A DNA stretch of 64,000 nt from JASHPR01 sp963842355 (GTDB lineage: Bacteria > Actinomycetota > Actinomycetes > Streptosporangiales > Streptosporangiaceae). Below, one piece after another: positions 17,159-26,524 of this stretch. Location: the NCBI GenBank assembly GCA_963842355.1, contig CAWJGC010000001.1, positions 1 through 64,000 on the forward strand, in the 5' to 3' direction. The translations under genes were made by a program, and so were the position numbers. Every line of letters begins with the position of its first letter. The first letter of the stretch is position 1. The notes beneath the pieces are model-generated. The model did no database searches. It worked only from the letters and a program-made list of their open reading frames with translations, and had not been told where the DNA came from.

Positions 17159-19422
17159 CGCCCGGCCCCCTTCCTCCGGCCGGCCGGGCCGGTGGTGGTG
17201 CCCGCGAGCGCGCCCACCTCGGACGCGGCCGCCGCGGCCTCGCTGCCCTCCAGGTGCAGGCGCGGCAGCACAGGCTCCAGCCAACGGGGCATCCACCAGG
17301 CGTGCGGGCCGAGCAGCGCCATGATCGCCGGCACCAAGATCATCCGGACGATCGACGCGTCGATGAACACCGCGACCGCCATGCCGACGGCCAGCATCTT
17401 CACCGCGGACTGGTCGTTCAGGACGAAGCTCAGGAACACCACCACCATGATGCCGGCCGCGGTCGTGATCACCCGCGCGGTGCTGCCGATACCGATCGCG
17501 ACGCTCCGGTGCGCTTCGCGGGTTGCTATCCAGGACTCGTGCACGCGGGAGAGCAGGAACACCTCGTAGTCCATGGACAGGCCGAAGACGATCGCGAACA
17601 CCATCATCGGCACGTAGGCCGGGATCGGTGACGTGGTGTGCACCCCGATCAGGCTGGCCCCCCACCCCCACTGGAAAACCGCGACGATCACTCCGTAGGC
17701 GGCCCCGATCGACAGCAGGTTCATGACCGCCGCCTTGGTGGCGATGACCACGGACCGGAACGCGGTCGTCAGCAGCAGGAACGCGACCGCCACCACGACC
17801 AGGATCAGGATGAGCATGCGGCTGCTGATCCGGTTGGTGAAGTCGACGTTGCCCGGGGTGGTTCCGGTGACGTAGGTGGTGGCGTGGTACTTGGGCAGGA
17901 CGTCGTCGCGGAGCGTCTGTACCAGCGCGCTGGTGGCCGTGGCCTGCGGCCTGGTGGTCGGGATCGCGTTGAACACCGCGACCGTGGCCGCGCTGTTCGT
18001 CGCGGCCGGCGAAACCGACGCGACCCCGCTGGTGCCCGCCACGCCCTTGGTCATCGAGCTCAGCAGCGACTGGTCCGCCGAACTCGACTGCTTGGGCAGC
18101 TTGACCACGACCGTCAGCGGGCCGTTGGCCCCGACGCCGAAGCCCTCGCTGATGAGGTCGTAGGCCTGCCGGCTGCTCTCGTTCAGGGGGTTGGTGCCGT
18201 TGTCCGGCTGGCCGAGGTCGAGCGACAGCAGCGGGATCGCCAGCACGAGAAGCACCAGCACGCTGGCGATCCCCCACGGCCAGGGCTGCCGGGCGACCCG
18301 GCGCCCCCAGCGGGCGAACGCGCTCTGCTCGTGGTGCTCCTCGGTGGCCGTGGCGGTCTGGGTCGCCTGCTGCTGCGCCGAGATGCCCGCCCGGTGGGCG
18401 CGGACGCGGGCCTGCAGGGACCGGACGTTGCTGCGGAACAGGCCCATGAACGAGGGCACCAGGGTGAGCGCCGCAGCCATGGTGATCGCCACGACCACGG
18501 CCGCGGCCAGGCCCATCGCGCCGACGAACGGCACGCCCGACAGGTACAGCCCGAGAATCGCGACCACGACCGTAGTGCCGGCGATGACGACCGATGCGCC
18601 CGACGTCTCCTCGGCCTGCGAGGCCGACTTGACGACATCCATGCCGCGGTCAAGCTGCTCGCGGTGCCGGGCGGTGAGGAACAGGCCGTAGTCGACCGCG
18701 ACGCCGAGACCGAGCAGGGTGGCGACGGTCGGCGCCACCGACGGGAACGTGGTGAGCGCGGCGAGCAGCCCCACCACCGACAGGCCCGCGCCCACGCTGA
18801 AGATCGCCGACACCAGCGGGATCGCCGCCGTGATGAACGAGCCGAACATGAACAGCAGCAGCACCAGGGCGCAGGCCAGGCCGATGACCTCCGACGCCCT
18901 GTCGTTCGTCTGCTGGCCGATCTGCCCGGCCCCGCCGCCGTAGGCCACCTCGAGCCCGGCCTTGCGGGCCGGCGCGACGGCGTTGTCGAGCCGGTCCAGG
19001 TACGAGGTATCCAGGCCGGCCGGGTTGTCGCTCCAGGACACGCTGGTGTAAGCGATCGTGCCGCTGGCGGAGACCGCGCCGGAGTTCGGTGACGAGAACG
19101 GGCTGACTGCCTTGATCACGCCGGAGAGCTTGGCCACGTTGCTGGTGGCCTGGTTGACCGCGGTCTGCTGCTGGACGACCGTGCCGTGGCTGGCGTGGAA
19201 CACGATCTGCCCGCCGTAGCCGCCCTGCTGCGGATACTCACTGTTGAGCAGGTTGAGGCCGTTCGACGAGTTGCTGCCCGGCACGGTGTAGTTGTTGACG
19301 TACTGTCCGCCGAACGCCTGGCGGGCACCGAGCAGCCCGCCGAGGATGATCAGCCATCCGACGATGAAGACCCAGTGCCGCCGGGCGGCGAAGCCGCCGA
19401 GCCGCTCCAGCAGGTGGTTCAT
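17155..19422 (-). CDS. MMPL/RND-family transporter
   Basis: 755 residues from the ATG at 19422 (MNHLLERLGGFAARRHWVFI). Two repeats, each with one helix, a large extracytoplasmic domain and a five-helix bundle. LGLGVAVDYGLFLTARHREQ and VFGLSMDYEVFLLSRVHE carry the Asp-Tyr pairs of the proton relay in both halves, as in MmpL proteins. Such proteins export lipids or hydrophobic compounds at the inner membrane. Upstream is a perfect 24-bp palindrome (19491-19514), so repression by a TetR-type protein is likely. No tetR gene is present beside it. Confidence 0.9.
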   Translation of the reverse strand: MNHLLERLGGFAARRHWVFIVGWLIILGGLLGARQAFGGQYVNNYTVPGSNSSNGLNLLNSEYPQQGGYGGQIVFHASHGTVVQQQTAVNQATSNVAKLSGVIKAVSPFSSPNSGAVSASGTIAYTSVSWSDNPAGLDTSYLDRLDNAVAPARKAGLEVAYGGGAGQIGQQTNDRASEVIGLACALVLLLFMFGSFITAAIPLVSAIFSVGAGLSVVGLLAALTTFPSVAPTVATLLGLGVAVDYGLFLTARHREQLDRGMDVVKSASQAEETSGASVVIAGTTVVVAILGLYLSGVPFVGAMGLAAAVVVAITMAAALTLVPSFMGLFRSNVRSLQARVRAHRAGISAQQQATQTATATEEHHEQSAFARWGRRVARQPWPWGIASVLVLLVLAIPLLSLDLGQPDNGTNPLNESSRQAYDLISEGFGVGANGPLTVVVKLPKQSSSADQSLLSSMTKGVAGTSGVASVSPAATNSAATVAVFNAIPTTRPQATATSALVQTLRDDVLPKYHATTYVTGTTPGNVDFTNRISSRMLILILVVVAVAFLLLTTAFRSVVIATKAAVMNLLSIGAAYGVIVAVFQWGWGASLIGVHTTSPIPAYVPMMVFAIVFGLSMDYEVFLLSRVHESWIATREAHRSVAIGIGSTARVITTAAGIMVVVFLSFVLNDQSAVKMLAVGMAVAVFIDASIVRMILVPAIMALLGPHAWWMPRWLEPVLPRLHLEGSEAAAAASEVGALAGTTTGPAGRRKGAGR

Positions 19423-19490
19423 GGCCCCCTGTTCCCCCACGCGTCACGTTACGTCACCGACATACCACCGACGCGCCACGCCGAACCATT

Positions 19491-19514
19491 TTAGAACGGA
19501 TAGTTCCGTTCTAA
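19491..19514. promoter_or_regulatory. 24-bp palindromic operator, TetR-type
   Basis: Half-sites TTAGAACGGA and TCCGTTCTAA are perfect reverse complements separated by TAGT. AT-rich for this genome and placed 69 bp upstream of the MmpL start. This is the size and symmetry of operators bound by TetR-family dimers (for example those controlling MmpL pumps). The binding protein is not in the window. Confidence 0.75.
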
Positions 19515-19517
19515 TCT

Positions 19518-19575
19518 GGCGGAGACGCGGCACGGCCCGGTGGCGGAGACGCGGCACGGCCCGGTGGCGGAGACG
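19518..19575. repeat. 24-bp tandem repeat, about 2.4 units
   Basis: The unit GGCGGAGACGCGGCACGGCC plus CGGT is present twice exactly and begins a third time. It lies between the palindromic operator and the lipoprotein gene. No coding role is apparent. Confidence 0.85.
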
Positions 19576-19634
19576 GCAGCCGGCTAGCTTAGGACCACTT
19601 GCCCCCGGCCTGCCTGTTTGCTGAGGACGCGAAA

Positions 19635-20429
19635 GTGATCCCGACGCCGAGTCGACCGACTCAGCCGCCCCTCCAAGCCCTGCCCCGATACCGGGGCCAT
19701 GGCGGGCTCCGCGTCGCCGCCGTCGTCGCTGTGACGGTGCTGGCGGGGGGCTGCGCGAGCGGTCCGGCCACGGGCACCGCCGCCGCGAAGCCGGCGAGTT
19801 CCCGCCCGGCCGGGGCCGCGAGCGCGTCACCGTCCGCGAGCCGCCCGGCCAGCCCGCCGCCGCGGCCGTCACCGAGCGTGATCGCGGTACCGCCGCCGCC
19901 CGCGTACCTGCACCAGACGATGGTCCTGCCCAGCGCCAGCACCGCGGTGTTCAGCGCGGAAATGACCGACCTGTGGGCCGCCGTCGTCGCCGGCCGGCCG
20001 GAGTTCGCCCTGGACGCGTTTTTCCCGCTGACCGCCTACCAGCAGGTCAAGGCCATCGCCGACCCGACCTCGGACTGGCACGACCGCCTGTGGGCCGACT
20101 TCAGGCTCGATGTCGTCGCGGCCCACCAGCTGCTCGGAGCAGACGCCAGGAAGGCCCGCCTGCTACGGGTGATCGTCCCGTCAGCCGAGGCGGCCTGGAT
20201 CGTTCCCGGCGTCTGCTCCAACGGGGTCGGCTACTGGCACGTGGCCGGGGCCCGGGTCGTGTACCAGCTGCACGGACAGGTGCAGTCGTTCGGCATCGCG
20301 TCCCTGATCTCGTGGCGCGGCCGGTGGTACGTGGTCCACTTCGGCGCCGTGCTGCGCAACACGACGGCGGGCGTCGTCGACCAGCCCTCACTCGGCCCCG
20401 GCGTCCCCGGCCCGCCCGGCGGCTGCTGA
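19635..20429 (+). CDS. Secreted lipoprotein of unknown function
   Basis: Starts at a GTG at 19635 with GAGGA eight bases upstream (a TTG at 19599 is also in frame). Basic n-region, hydrophobic VAAVVAVTVLAGGC with the lipobox LAGGC, then a Ser/Pro/Ala linker (about residues 45-95). The folded C-terminal region (about residues 105-255) contains YLHQTMVLPSASTAVFSAEM, FPLTAYQQVKAI and SLISWRGRWYVVHFGAVLR. It is therefore a surface lipoprotein with a roughly 150-residue domain that I do not recognise. Divergent from the MmpL exporter, so it may share the 19491 operator region. Confidence 0.8.
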   Translation: MIPTPSRPTQPPLQALPRYRGHGGLRVAAVVAVTVLAGGCASGPATGTAAAKPASSRPAGAASASPSASRPASPPPRPSPSVIAVPPPPAYLHQTMVLPSASTAVFSAEMTDLWAAVVAGRPEFALDAFFPLTAYQQVKAIADPTSDWHDRLWADFRLDVVAAHQLLGADARKARLLRVIVPSAEAAWIVPGVCSNGVGYWHVAGARVVYQLHGQVQSFGIASLISWRGRWYVVHFGAVLRNTTAGVVDQPSLGPGVPGPPGGC

Positions 20430-20436
20430 GCCGCCA

Positions 20437-20485
20437 TGATCCCGGAGCGTTGAGCGCGATATCCGCGCCCGCTGCTCCGGGATCA
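20437..20485. terminator. Bidirectional stem-loop terminator
   Basis: A 12-bp perfect inverted repeat (TGATCCCGGAGC at 20437-20448 and GCTCCGGGATCA at 20474-20485), with a second GC stem inside the loop. It lies exactly between two converging genes and overlaps the amidase stop codon. No T-run follows, as is usual in high-GC actinobacteria. Confidence 0.75.
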
Positions 20486-21940
20486 CGAAATACGCCAGAT
20501 CGGGGGGTGGCGGTCCCGCCACGGCCGGGCGGCCTCGATCTGCGCCGACAGCGAGATCAGCGTGGCCTCCTCCCCCACCCGGCCGGCCAGCATGATCCCG
20601 ACCGGCAGCCCTCCGTCGGTCCAGTGCAGCGGCAGGCTCACGGCCGGCTGGCCGGACACGTTGTACAGCGCCGTGTACGGGGTGAACCGCTTCTGCCGCT
20701 CGAAGTTCTCGGCGGGATCCACCTCGTCGAAGTATCCGACCGGTACCGGGAGTGACGCTAGCGTGGGCGAGAGTACCGCGTCGTAACCGTTCAGGATCTC
20801 CAAGGCGGCGCGCGTGACCGCCTGCAGGTAGGCCTGGGCGAACAGCAACTCGCCCGCCGTGACCTGGTGCCCGCGCCCGCGCAGGTAGCGGGTGATCGGC
20901 AGCAGTTCGGCCTCCTGCGCCGGCTCGATCGGGGCGAGCGTGGCCATCGAGTACCAGAGTGTCTCGAAGTACGGGACCACGTCGGGGCCGAACGGCATCT
21001 CGACGTCCTCGACCTCGTGGCCGAGTTCGGCCAGCAGCGCGCTGGCCTGCTCGTAGGCGGCCACGCACTCCGGGTGGACCTCCGCTCCCTCGACCGCGTT
21101 CTGCAGGGACCGGCCGATCCGCAGCCGGCCCGGCTCGCGGCTCGCGTGGGCGAGGAACGTCTCGCCGCGCGGCAGGGACGGCAGCGTGTACATGTCGCCC
21201 GGGCGGTTCACGGTCATGGTGTCGAGCAGCAGCGCGGCGTCGGCGACCGTGCGCGCGAGCGGGCCGTCGATGGACAGGCCGGCCAGGTCGGGGAACAGCG
21301 GCCCGCCGGAGATCCGGCCCCGGGTCGGCTTGATGCCGAACAGCCCGCAGACGCTGGACGGGATGCGGATCGACCCGCCGCCGTCGCTGCCCTGGGCGGC
21401 GGGAGCCAGCCCGGAGGCGACCGCGGCCGCGGCGCCGCCGCTGGAGCCGCCCGCGGACCTGGTCAGGTCCCAGGGGGTCCGGGCCGGCGGCCCGATCTTG
21501 GTCTCGGTGTAGCACGGCAGGCCGAACTCGGGTGTGGCGGTCTTGCCGGTGATCACGATTCCGGCCGCCCGGAGCGCGCTGACCACGTAGTCGTCCTGGT
21601 CCGCGACGTTGTCCCGGAACAGCGTGGACCCGAGGGTCATGCGGACGCCCGCGACCATGTTCAGGTCCTTGATCGGGATCGGGACCCCGGTCAGCGGCGG
21701 CAGGTCCGCGTGCGGGTCGCGCCTGCTGTCCACCACGGCCTTCTCTGCCTTCACCGCTTCCTGGCGGGCCAGGTCCCCGGTCACCGTGTAGAACGCCCCG
21801 ACCTGCTCACCCAGGCGGTCGATGCGATCCAGGTAGTGGTCGGTGATCTCGACCGGCGACAGCTCACCGGCACGGATCGCGGCGGCCAGTTCGACCACGG
21901 TCAGGTCATGAAGCTGCGTCACCTGGGGCGTATCGGTCAC
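20483..21940 (-). CDS. Amidase-signature family hydrolase
   Basis: 485 residues. The Ser-cisSer-Lys triad is visible: Lys in GVPIPIKDLNMVAGV, cis-Ser in the AGGSSGGAAAAVASG loop, and the nucleophile Ser in GSDGGGSIRIPSS. The C-terminus LPVGIMLAGRVGEEATLISL is also typical. It hydrolyses an amide, possibly an aryl-acylamide or a 6-aminohexanoate-type substrate; the family is too broad to name one. Unlike GatA it has no gatC or gatB neighbours. Cytoplasmic, no signal peptide. Confidence 0.9.
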   Translation of the reverse strand: MTDTPQVTQLHDLTVVELAAAIRAGELSPVEITDHYLDRIDRLGEQVGAFYTVTGDLARQEAVKAEKAVVDSRRDPHADLPPLTGVPIPIKDLNMVAGVRMTLGSTLFRDNVADQDDYVVSALRAAGIVITGKTATPEFGLPCYTETKIGPPARTPWDLTRSAGGSSGGAAAAVASGLAPAAQGSDGGGSIRIPSSVCGLFGIKPTRGRISGGPLFPDLAGLSIDGPLARTVADAALLLDTMTVNRPGDMYTLPSLPRGETFLAHASREPGRLRIGRSLQNAVEGAEVHPECVAAYEQASALLAELGHEVEDVEMPFGPDVVPYFETLWYSMATLAPIEPAQEAELLPITRYLRGRGHQVTAGELLFAQAYLQAVTRAALEILNGYDAVLSPTLASLPVPVGYFDEVDPAENFERQKRFTPYTALYNVSGQPAVSLPLHWTDGGLPVGIMLAGRVGEEATLISLSAQIEAARPWRDRHPPIWRIS

Positions 21941-22056
21941 GCTACCGAACAGTAGACGGCCCGGGCCCCGCGGTCCAGCCGTGACCAGGCCGGGGCCCGG
22001 GACCCGGGGCCCGGCCGGCCTGGCGGTTCGGCCGGACCCGGCCGCGGCGCAATGGC

Positions 22057-22911
22057 GTGTCTCGATGGCCGGTGCGTATCTACTCGATTACGCTGTGGGA
22101 CGTGGACCGGGAGACCGGGCCGGAGACGGACGGGACCGGACCGGCGGTTCCGGCTGAGCGGCATGCCAGCGGGCGGGACAAGGCTGCTCGCGGGGTGCTC
22201 GTCCCCGCTCCTCGTCCCATACTCGGAGGCCTGGCCGACGACCCGCGGCTGCCCTTCTGGATCGCGCGGGCGGTGATGGCCCTGGTGGCCGGCATCGCGG
22301 TCACGATCTGGCAGGGCTGGAGGTTCGGGCTGACCGCCGCGGCCGTCGTCGCGATCGCCGACACGATCTACCGCTCGCGGACCACGTCGGTGATCCCGGC
22401 CGCGGTCCGGGTCACCTCGGCGCAGCGGCGCACGAGACGGCGGCTGTTCCTGCTCCGGGCGCACGGGTACGTCGCGCTCCATTCCCGCGCGATCCCGGAC
22501 AGCGACTCCGTGATCGACCATCTCGTGATCGGGCCCGGCGGCGTGTTCGCCCTGGACTCCGAGCGCTGGGACCGCAGGCTGCCGGTCCGCAGCGTCAGCA
22601 GCGACCTGCTCTATCACGGCCCGTTCAGCCAGAAGGAGCGGCTGGCCCACGCCGCCTGGGAGTCCTCGCAGGCCGCCGGGCGCCTGACCAACGCGCTCGG
22701 AGAGAAGATCACCGTCCGCCCGGCAATGGTGATCTACGGGCCCACGGTCCCGTGGGTCGTGGCCCGCCTGGACGGCGTCGACGTGTTCGCCGGCCGGAGG
22801 ATACGCAAGTACTTCCGGCGGCAGACCCGGACCAGCGACGACCGGCTGGATGCCGAGCAGATCGAGGAGATCCACGTCGCCGCCGCGATCGCCCTGCCTC
22901 CCGCCCGATGA
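22057..22911 (+). CDS. NERD (nuclease-related) domain membrane-anchored protein
   Basis: About 284 residues (GTG starts at 22057 or 22072). A disordered N-terminus is followed by two hydrophobic segments (about residues 68-103) and then a NERD domain. SDSVIDHLVIGPGGVFALDS gives the conserved D-H-hydrophobic-GPxGVF core of this nuclease-like fold, followed by QAAGRLTNAL and VRPAMVIYG. NERD proteins are thought to process DNA, but few are characterised. Monocistronic; a GC stem (22941-22963) follows. Confidence 0.75.
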   Translation: MSRWPVRIYSITLWDVDRETGPETDGTGPAVPAERHASGRDKAARGVLVPAPRPILGGLADDPRLPFWIARAVMALVAGIAVTIWQGWRFGLTAAAVVAIADTIYRSRTTSVIPAAVRVTSAQRRTRRRLFLLRAHGYVALHSRAIPDSDSVIDHLVIGPGGVFALDSERWDRRLPVRSVSSDLLYHGPFSQKERLAHAAWESSQAAGRLTNALGEKITVRPAMVIYGPTVPWVVARLDGVDVFAGRRIRKYFRRQTRTSDDRLDAEQIEEIHVAAAIALPPAR

Positions 22912-23009
22912 GCCCGCCGGTCGCCTGATCGGCCCGCGGGACCGGACGGGGCGGCGGTCCGGTTAGTCTGTGTTGCGCTGATCAGCTAGTGACGTGAGCG
23001 AGGTTGACC

Positions 23010-23882
23010 GTGGCCGTGGCGCGGGAGTGGGTGGCGGGCGCGCGCCCGCGGACGCTGCCCGCCGCGATCGTCCCGGTCGTGGTGGGCACGGGCGTGGCCG
23101 TAGGCTACGGCCGGTTCTCGGCGTGGCGCGCCGCGCTGGCGCTGGTCGTGGCGCTCGCCCTGCAGATCGGCGTCAACTACGCCAACGACTACAGCGACGG
23201 GATCCGCGGCACCGACGAGCGCCGGGTCGGCCCGGTCCGGCTGGTCGCTTCGCGCCTCGCCCGGCCCCGTCAGGTGCTCGCCGCCGCGCTCGTCAGCTTC
23301 GCGGTGGCCTGCGCGGCCGGCCTGGTCCTGGCGGCCGTGGTCTCCTGGTGGCTGCTGCTGCCCGGCGTGGCGGCGGTCGCCGCCGCGTGGTTCTACACCG
23401 GAGGCCGCCATCCCTACGGCTACCGGGCGCTCGGCGAGATCTCGGTGTTCCTGTTCTTCGGCCTGGCCGCCGTGGCGGGGACCGCGTACGTGCAGATGGG
23501 CCGGATGCCGTGGCTCGCGATAGCGGCCTCGGCCCCGGTCGGCCTGCTCGCCTGCGCGCTGCTGGTGATCAATAACCTGCGCGACATCCCGACCGACACG
23601 GCCACCGGCAAGCGGACCCTCGCCGTTGTGCTCGGGGATCACCGCACCCGCGAACTGTATGTGGCCTGCATCGTGATCCCGTTCTGCGTCGCCGCCGCGA
23701 TCGCCGCGGCCGCGCCGCTCGCGCTCATCGCGCTGGCCGCCGTGCCGCTCGCGCTGGCGCCGCTCCGGCTGGTCCGCGACGGCGCCTCCGGCTCGCGGCT
23801 GATCACCGCGCTCGGCCAGACCGGCCGCCTCCAACTCGCGTTCGGCGCGCTGCTGACCCTAGGCCTCGCGATCCGCCCCTGA
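23010..23882 (+). CDS. menA: 1,4-dihydroxy-2-naphthoate polyprenyltransferase
   Basis: 290 residues from a GTG at 23010 with a purine-rich site GCGAGG upstream. It has eight or nine helices. The first prenyl-diphosphate-Mg site NYANDYSDGIRGTD (residues about 56-69) and the second INNLRDIPTDTATGKRTLAV (about 190-210) define the UbiA family, and the wording with GARPRTLPAAIVPV is MenA. It attaches the prenyl chain in menaquinone synthesis at the membrane. No other men genes are in the window. Confidence 0.93.
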   Translation: MAVAREWVAGARPRTLPAAIVPVVVGTGVAVGYGRFSAWRAALALVVALALQIGVNYANDYSDGIRGTDERRVGPVRLVASRLARPRQVLAAALVSFAVACAAGLVLAAVVSWWLLLPGVAAVAAAWFYTGGRHPYGYRALGEISVFLFFGLAAVAGTAYVQMGRMPWLAIAASAPVGLLACALLVINNLRDIPTDTATGKRTLAVVLGDHRTRELYVACIVIPFCVAAAIAAAAPLALIALAAVPLALAPLRLVRDGASGSRLITALGQTGRLQLAFGALLTLGLAIRP

Positions 23883-23993
23883 CCCCCGGCTCGCTCACCC
23901 CGCCCGCCCCCGGGCCCCCTCACTCGGGCTCCGCTCACCCCGCTCCGCTCACCCCGGCTCCACCCCGGCGCGCTCACCCGGGCCCGGTTTCGG

Positions 23994-24579
23994 TGATCTA
24001 AGACCGAAATGCATGAAATGGGCATGTCGTGGAATAACCCGCTGCTTTGCCTCCCCGGCGGTCAGCCTCGTGGTAAGCGGGGCTGCGAATCAGGGCGCGG
24101 CGGAGCCCGCCCGGCGCCTGGCCGGCGGGCGGCGGAGCCGGCCCTGCGCCCTGGCCGGCGCGGTGCCCATGATCCATGCCCTGAATTCCGGCATTTCCCG
24201 CGTTTTGGGTCCTCCGGTCAGGTGAGCCGGTACCCGTAGCCGGCGAACCCGGCGATGAATGTGAGCCTGCTGTACACGGGTGTACACCAAAGCCGCATTC
24301 ACGAGGCGGGATGCCGGGACGGCGGCCGGGATGCCGGGACGGCGGCCGGGATGCCGGACGGCGGCGGATGCCGGGGCGGCGGGCCTGCGGCCGGGACGAA
24401 GACTGCGAAACGGGGGCAAATGGTTGGACGGTGGCTGGCTGTCCGGCCTGGCGCCAGCCCCGGCCAGCCGCGTTGTCCGCTCACCGGCGCCTGGGTCAGG
24501 AAACCGGGCGCCGGATCCATGATCAAACCAGCGTGTTGATCATCTGCGTGCCCAATACCTGGTTTTGGGTCCTAGATCA
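23994..24579 (+). repeat. Dispersed intergenic element, copy 2, with terminal inverted repeats
   Basis: Left end TGATCTAAGACC, right end GGTCCTAGATCA: imperfect inverted repeats that match copy 3. Inside are a block with TGAATTCCGGCATTTCC, the palindrome TGTACACGGGTGTACA (24271-24286), a short GC minisatellite (about 24305-24385) and the block with CAAATGGTTGGACGGTGG. Length 586 bp. It lies between menA and the SPFH gene with no real gene inside; short open frames are composition artefacts. No flanking target-site duplication is obvious. Confidence 0.85.
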
Positions 24580-24657
24580 TGACGCGCGCTGGGCGAAACC
24601 CGGCAAACAGGCTGGCGGCCACTGGCGGGCTCGCCGCCGCGGGACGGGGCCCGGTGA

Positions 24658-25920
24658 TCAGGTGTCCGGCCCGGGCTGGGCGGGAGCGTCGGCGGCGACC
24701 GCTGTTTCCGCGACCGGCGCCTCGCCCTGGGCTGGCACATCGGCCTGAGCCGACGTCCGGTCCCCCGCTCGCACCCCGGCCTGGCCCAGCACCTCCGCGG
24801 TATCCGGCAACCCGGTGGTACCCAGCCATCCGGCGGTACCCAGCACCTCATCGGCACCCGGCGATCGGGCGGCACCCGGCAGCGCGGCGGCCGCCGCCGC
24901 CGCCCGAGCGGCCTCCACCTCCCTCGCCGCGGCCTCGGTGGCCGCCACCACCTCCGGCGCCGCCTGGCCTGGCAGCCCGGAGGGACGTGGCCGAGCCTGA
25001 TGCGTATCGGGGCCCAGGCCGTTCGCGCTGGGGGTCTCGCCGCCGCCGCCAGAGGGGTCGAACGCCGAAGTCAGCATCTTCAGCGCGCTGGTCAGCTCGC
25101 TCGGGACCATCCATACCGTGTTGCCCGGGCCCTGCGCGATCTGGGGCAGGGTCTGCAGGTACTGGTAGGCGAGCAGCTTGGGGTCGGGATCGTTCTCGTG
25201 GATCGACTGGAACACGGTACCGATCGCCTGCGCCTGGCCCTCGGCGCGCAGGATCGCGCTCTGTTTCTCGCCCTCCGCGCGCAATACGTTGCCCTGTTTG
25301 TCGCCGTCGGCGGTCAGGATCTGCGACTGGCGTACGCCCTCGGCGTTGAGGATCGCGGCGCGCTTCTCCCGCTCGGCCCGCATCTGCTTCTCCATCGCGT
25401 CCTTGACGCTCTGCGGTGGGTCGATCGCCTTGATCTCGACCCGGGTCACCCGGATGCCCCACTTGCCCGACGCGTCGTCCAGGACCCCGCGCAGCATGGT
25501 ATTGATCTTGTCGCGCGAGGTCAGCGCCTGCTCCAGGTCCATGGACCCGATCACGCTGCGCAGCATCGTCGCGGTGAGCTGCTCGACGGCCTGGATATAG
25601 TTGACGATCTCGTAGTCGGCCGCCCTCGGGTCCGTGACCTGGAAGAAGAGCACCGTATCTATGGTCACCACCAGGTTGTCCTCGGTGATCACCCGCTGAC
25701 CCTGGAACGAGACCACCTGCTCCCGCAGGTCGATCAGCGGCTTCACCCGGTCGATGAACGGGATGATCACGTTCATCCCGGGCTCCAGGGTCTTGCGGTA
25801 CCGGCCGAGGCGCTCCACGTTACGTGCCCGCGCCTGCGGCACGATCCGCACCGTCTTGACCGTGAACAGGGCCACCAGCAGGACGAACGCCACGCCGATG
25901 ATGAGGACAGCCAGTTCCAT
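24658..25920 (-). CDS. SPFH/Band 7 (stomatin/prohibitin-like) membrane protein
   Basis: Starts at the ATG at 25920 (MELAVLIIGVAFVLLVALFT); 420 residues. One N-terminal helix is followed by the Band 7 domain (IVPQARARNVERLGRYRKTL ... ITEDNLVVTIDTVLFFQVTD) and a long coiled coil with AEGEKQSAILRAEGQAQAIG. The C-terminal 110 residues are Ala/Gly/Pro-rich and not conserved. SPFH proteins form membrane microdomain cages that regulate proteases. It sits 2 bp downstream of an NfeD gene, the classic stomatin-NfeD pairing. Confidence 0.92.
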   Translation of the reverse strand: MELAVLIIGVAFVLLVALFTVKTVRIVPQARARNVERLGRYRKTLEPGMNVIIPFIDRVKPLIDLREQVVSFQGQRVITEDNLVVTIDTVLFFQVTDPRAADYEIVNYIQAVEQLTATMLRSVIGSMDLEQALTSRDKINTMLRGVLDDASGKWGIRVTRVEIKAIDPPQSVKDAMEKQMRAEREKRAAILNAEGVRQSQILTADGDKQGNVLRAEGEKQSAILRAEGQAQAIGTVFQSIHENDPDPKLLAYQYLQTLPQIAQGPGNTVWMVPSELTSALKMLTSAFDPSGGGGETPSANGLGPDTHQARPRPSGLPGQAAPEVVAATEAAAREVEAARAAAAAAALPGAARSPGADEVLGTAGWLGTTGLPDTAEVLGQAGVRAGDRTSAQADVPAQGEAPVAETAVAADAPAQPGPDT

Positions 25921-25922
25921 GG

Positions 25923-26354
25923 CTACTCCCGGGGGTAAACGAGGGCCGTAGCGCCCTCGATCTGCATAACGTCGACGGTGGAACCCTTGGGAATCGTGAG
26001 GGTCTCGTCGTAGGGCCGCGCCGACCATTCCTCGCCGCCGATCCTGACCCGCCCGCCGAGCGCGGTGACCTCGTCGAGGACGTATGCCGAGCGACCGACC
26101 AGCGCCGCGGTCCCGGTGCGCAGCAGCGGCGGGTGCCTGATGTGGCGCATCGCGAACGGCCGAGCGATCCCCAGGCCGGCCGCGGAGGCGAGAGCGAACG
26201 CACCGAACTGAAGCGCCCCATTTCCCCCGGCGGCTCCGACCCCCGCCCCGACCAGCGCGGCCACCGCGACCAAGCCGAAGGCCAGCGTCGCGGTGAGGAT
26301 CTCGGCGACGCCGAGCACCGCGGCCACGATCAGCCAGATGATCCAGATCCCCAT
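25923..26354 (-). CDS. NfeD-like membrane protein
   Basis: 143 residues from the ATG at 26354 (MGIWIIWLIVAAVLGVAEIL). Three N-terminal helices precede an OB-fold NfeD domain: GRSAYVLDEVTALGGRVRIG, EEWSARPYDE and TVDVMQIEGATALVY. It partners with SPFH proteins in the membrane; the SPFH gene follows immediately. This is the short NfeD form without the ClpP-class protease domain. Confidence 0.9.
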   Translation of the reverse strand: MGIWIIWLIVAAVLGVAEILTATLAFGLVAVAALVGAGVGAAGGNGALQFGAFALASAAGLGIARPFAMRHIRHPPLLRTGTAALVGRSAYVLDEVTALGGRVRIGGEEWSARPYDETLTIPKGSTVDVMQIEGATALVYPRE

Positions 26355-26524
26355 AACCGCCTCGGGGAGATGACGAACTCCTACTCCGACACTAGCTCGC
26401 CGCGGTAACTGCCGCATCACAGCTTGACGCCGAACTCACGCCAGCCGTCCCGCCGCAGCGGTCCTGCCCCCGGCCTTCACACCAGAAGCCTGAACGAGGA
26501 GCATGGAGTGACCTAGACCAAAGG

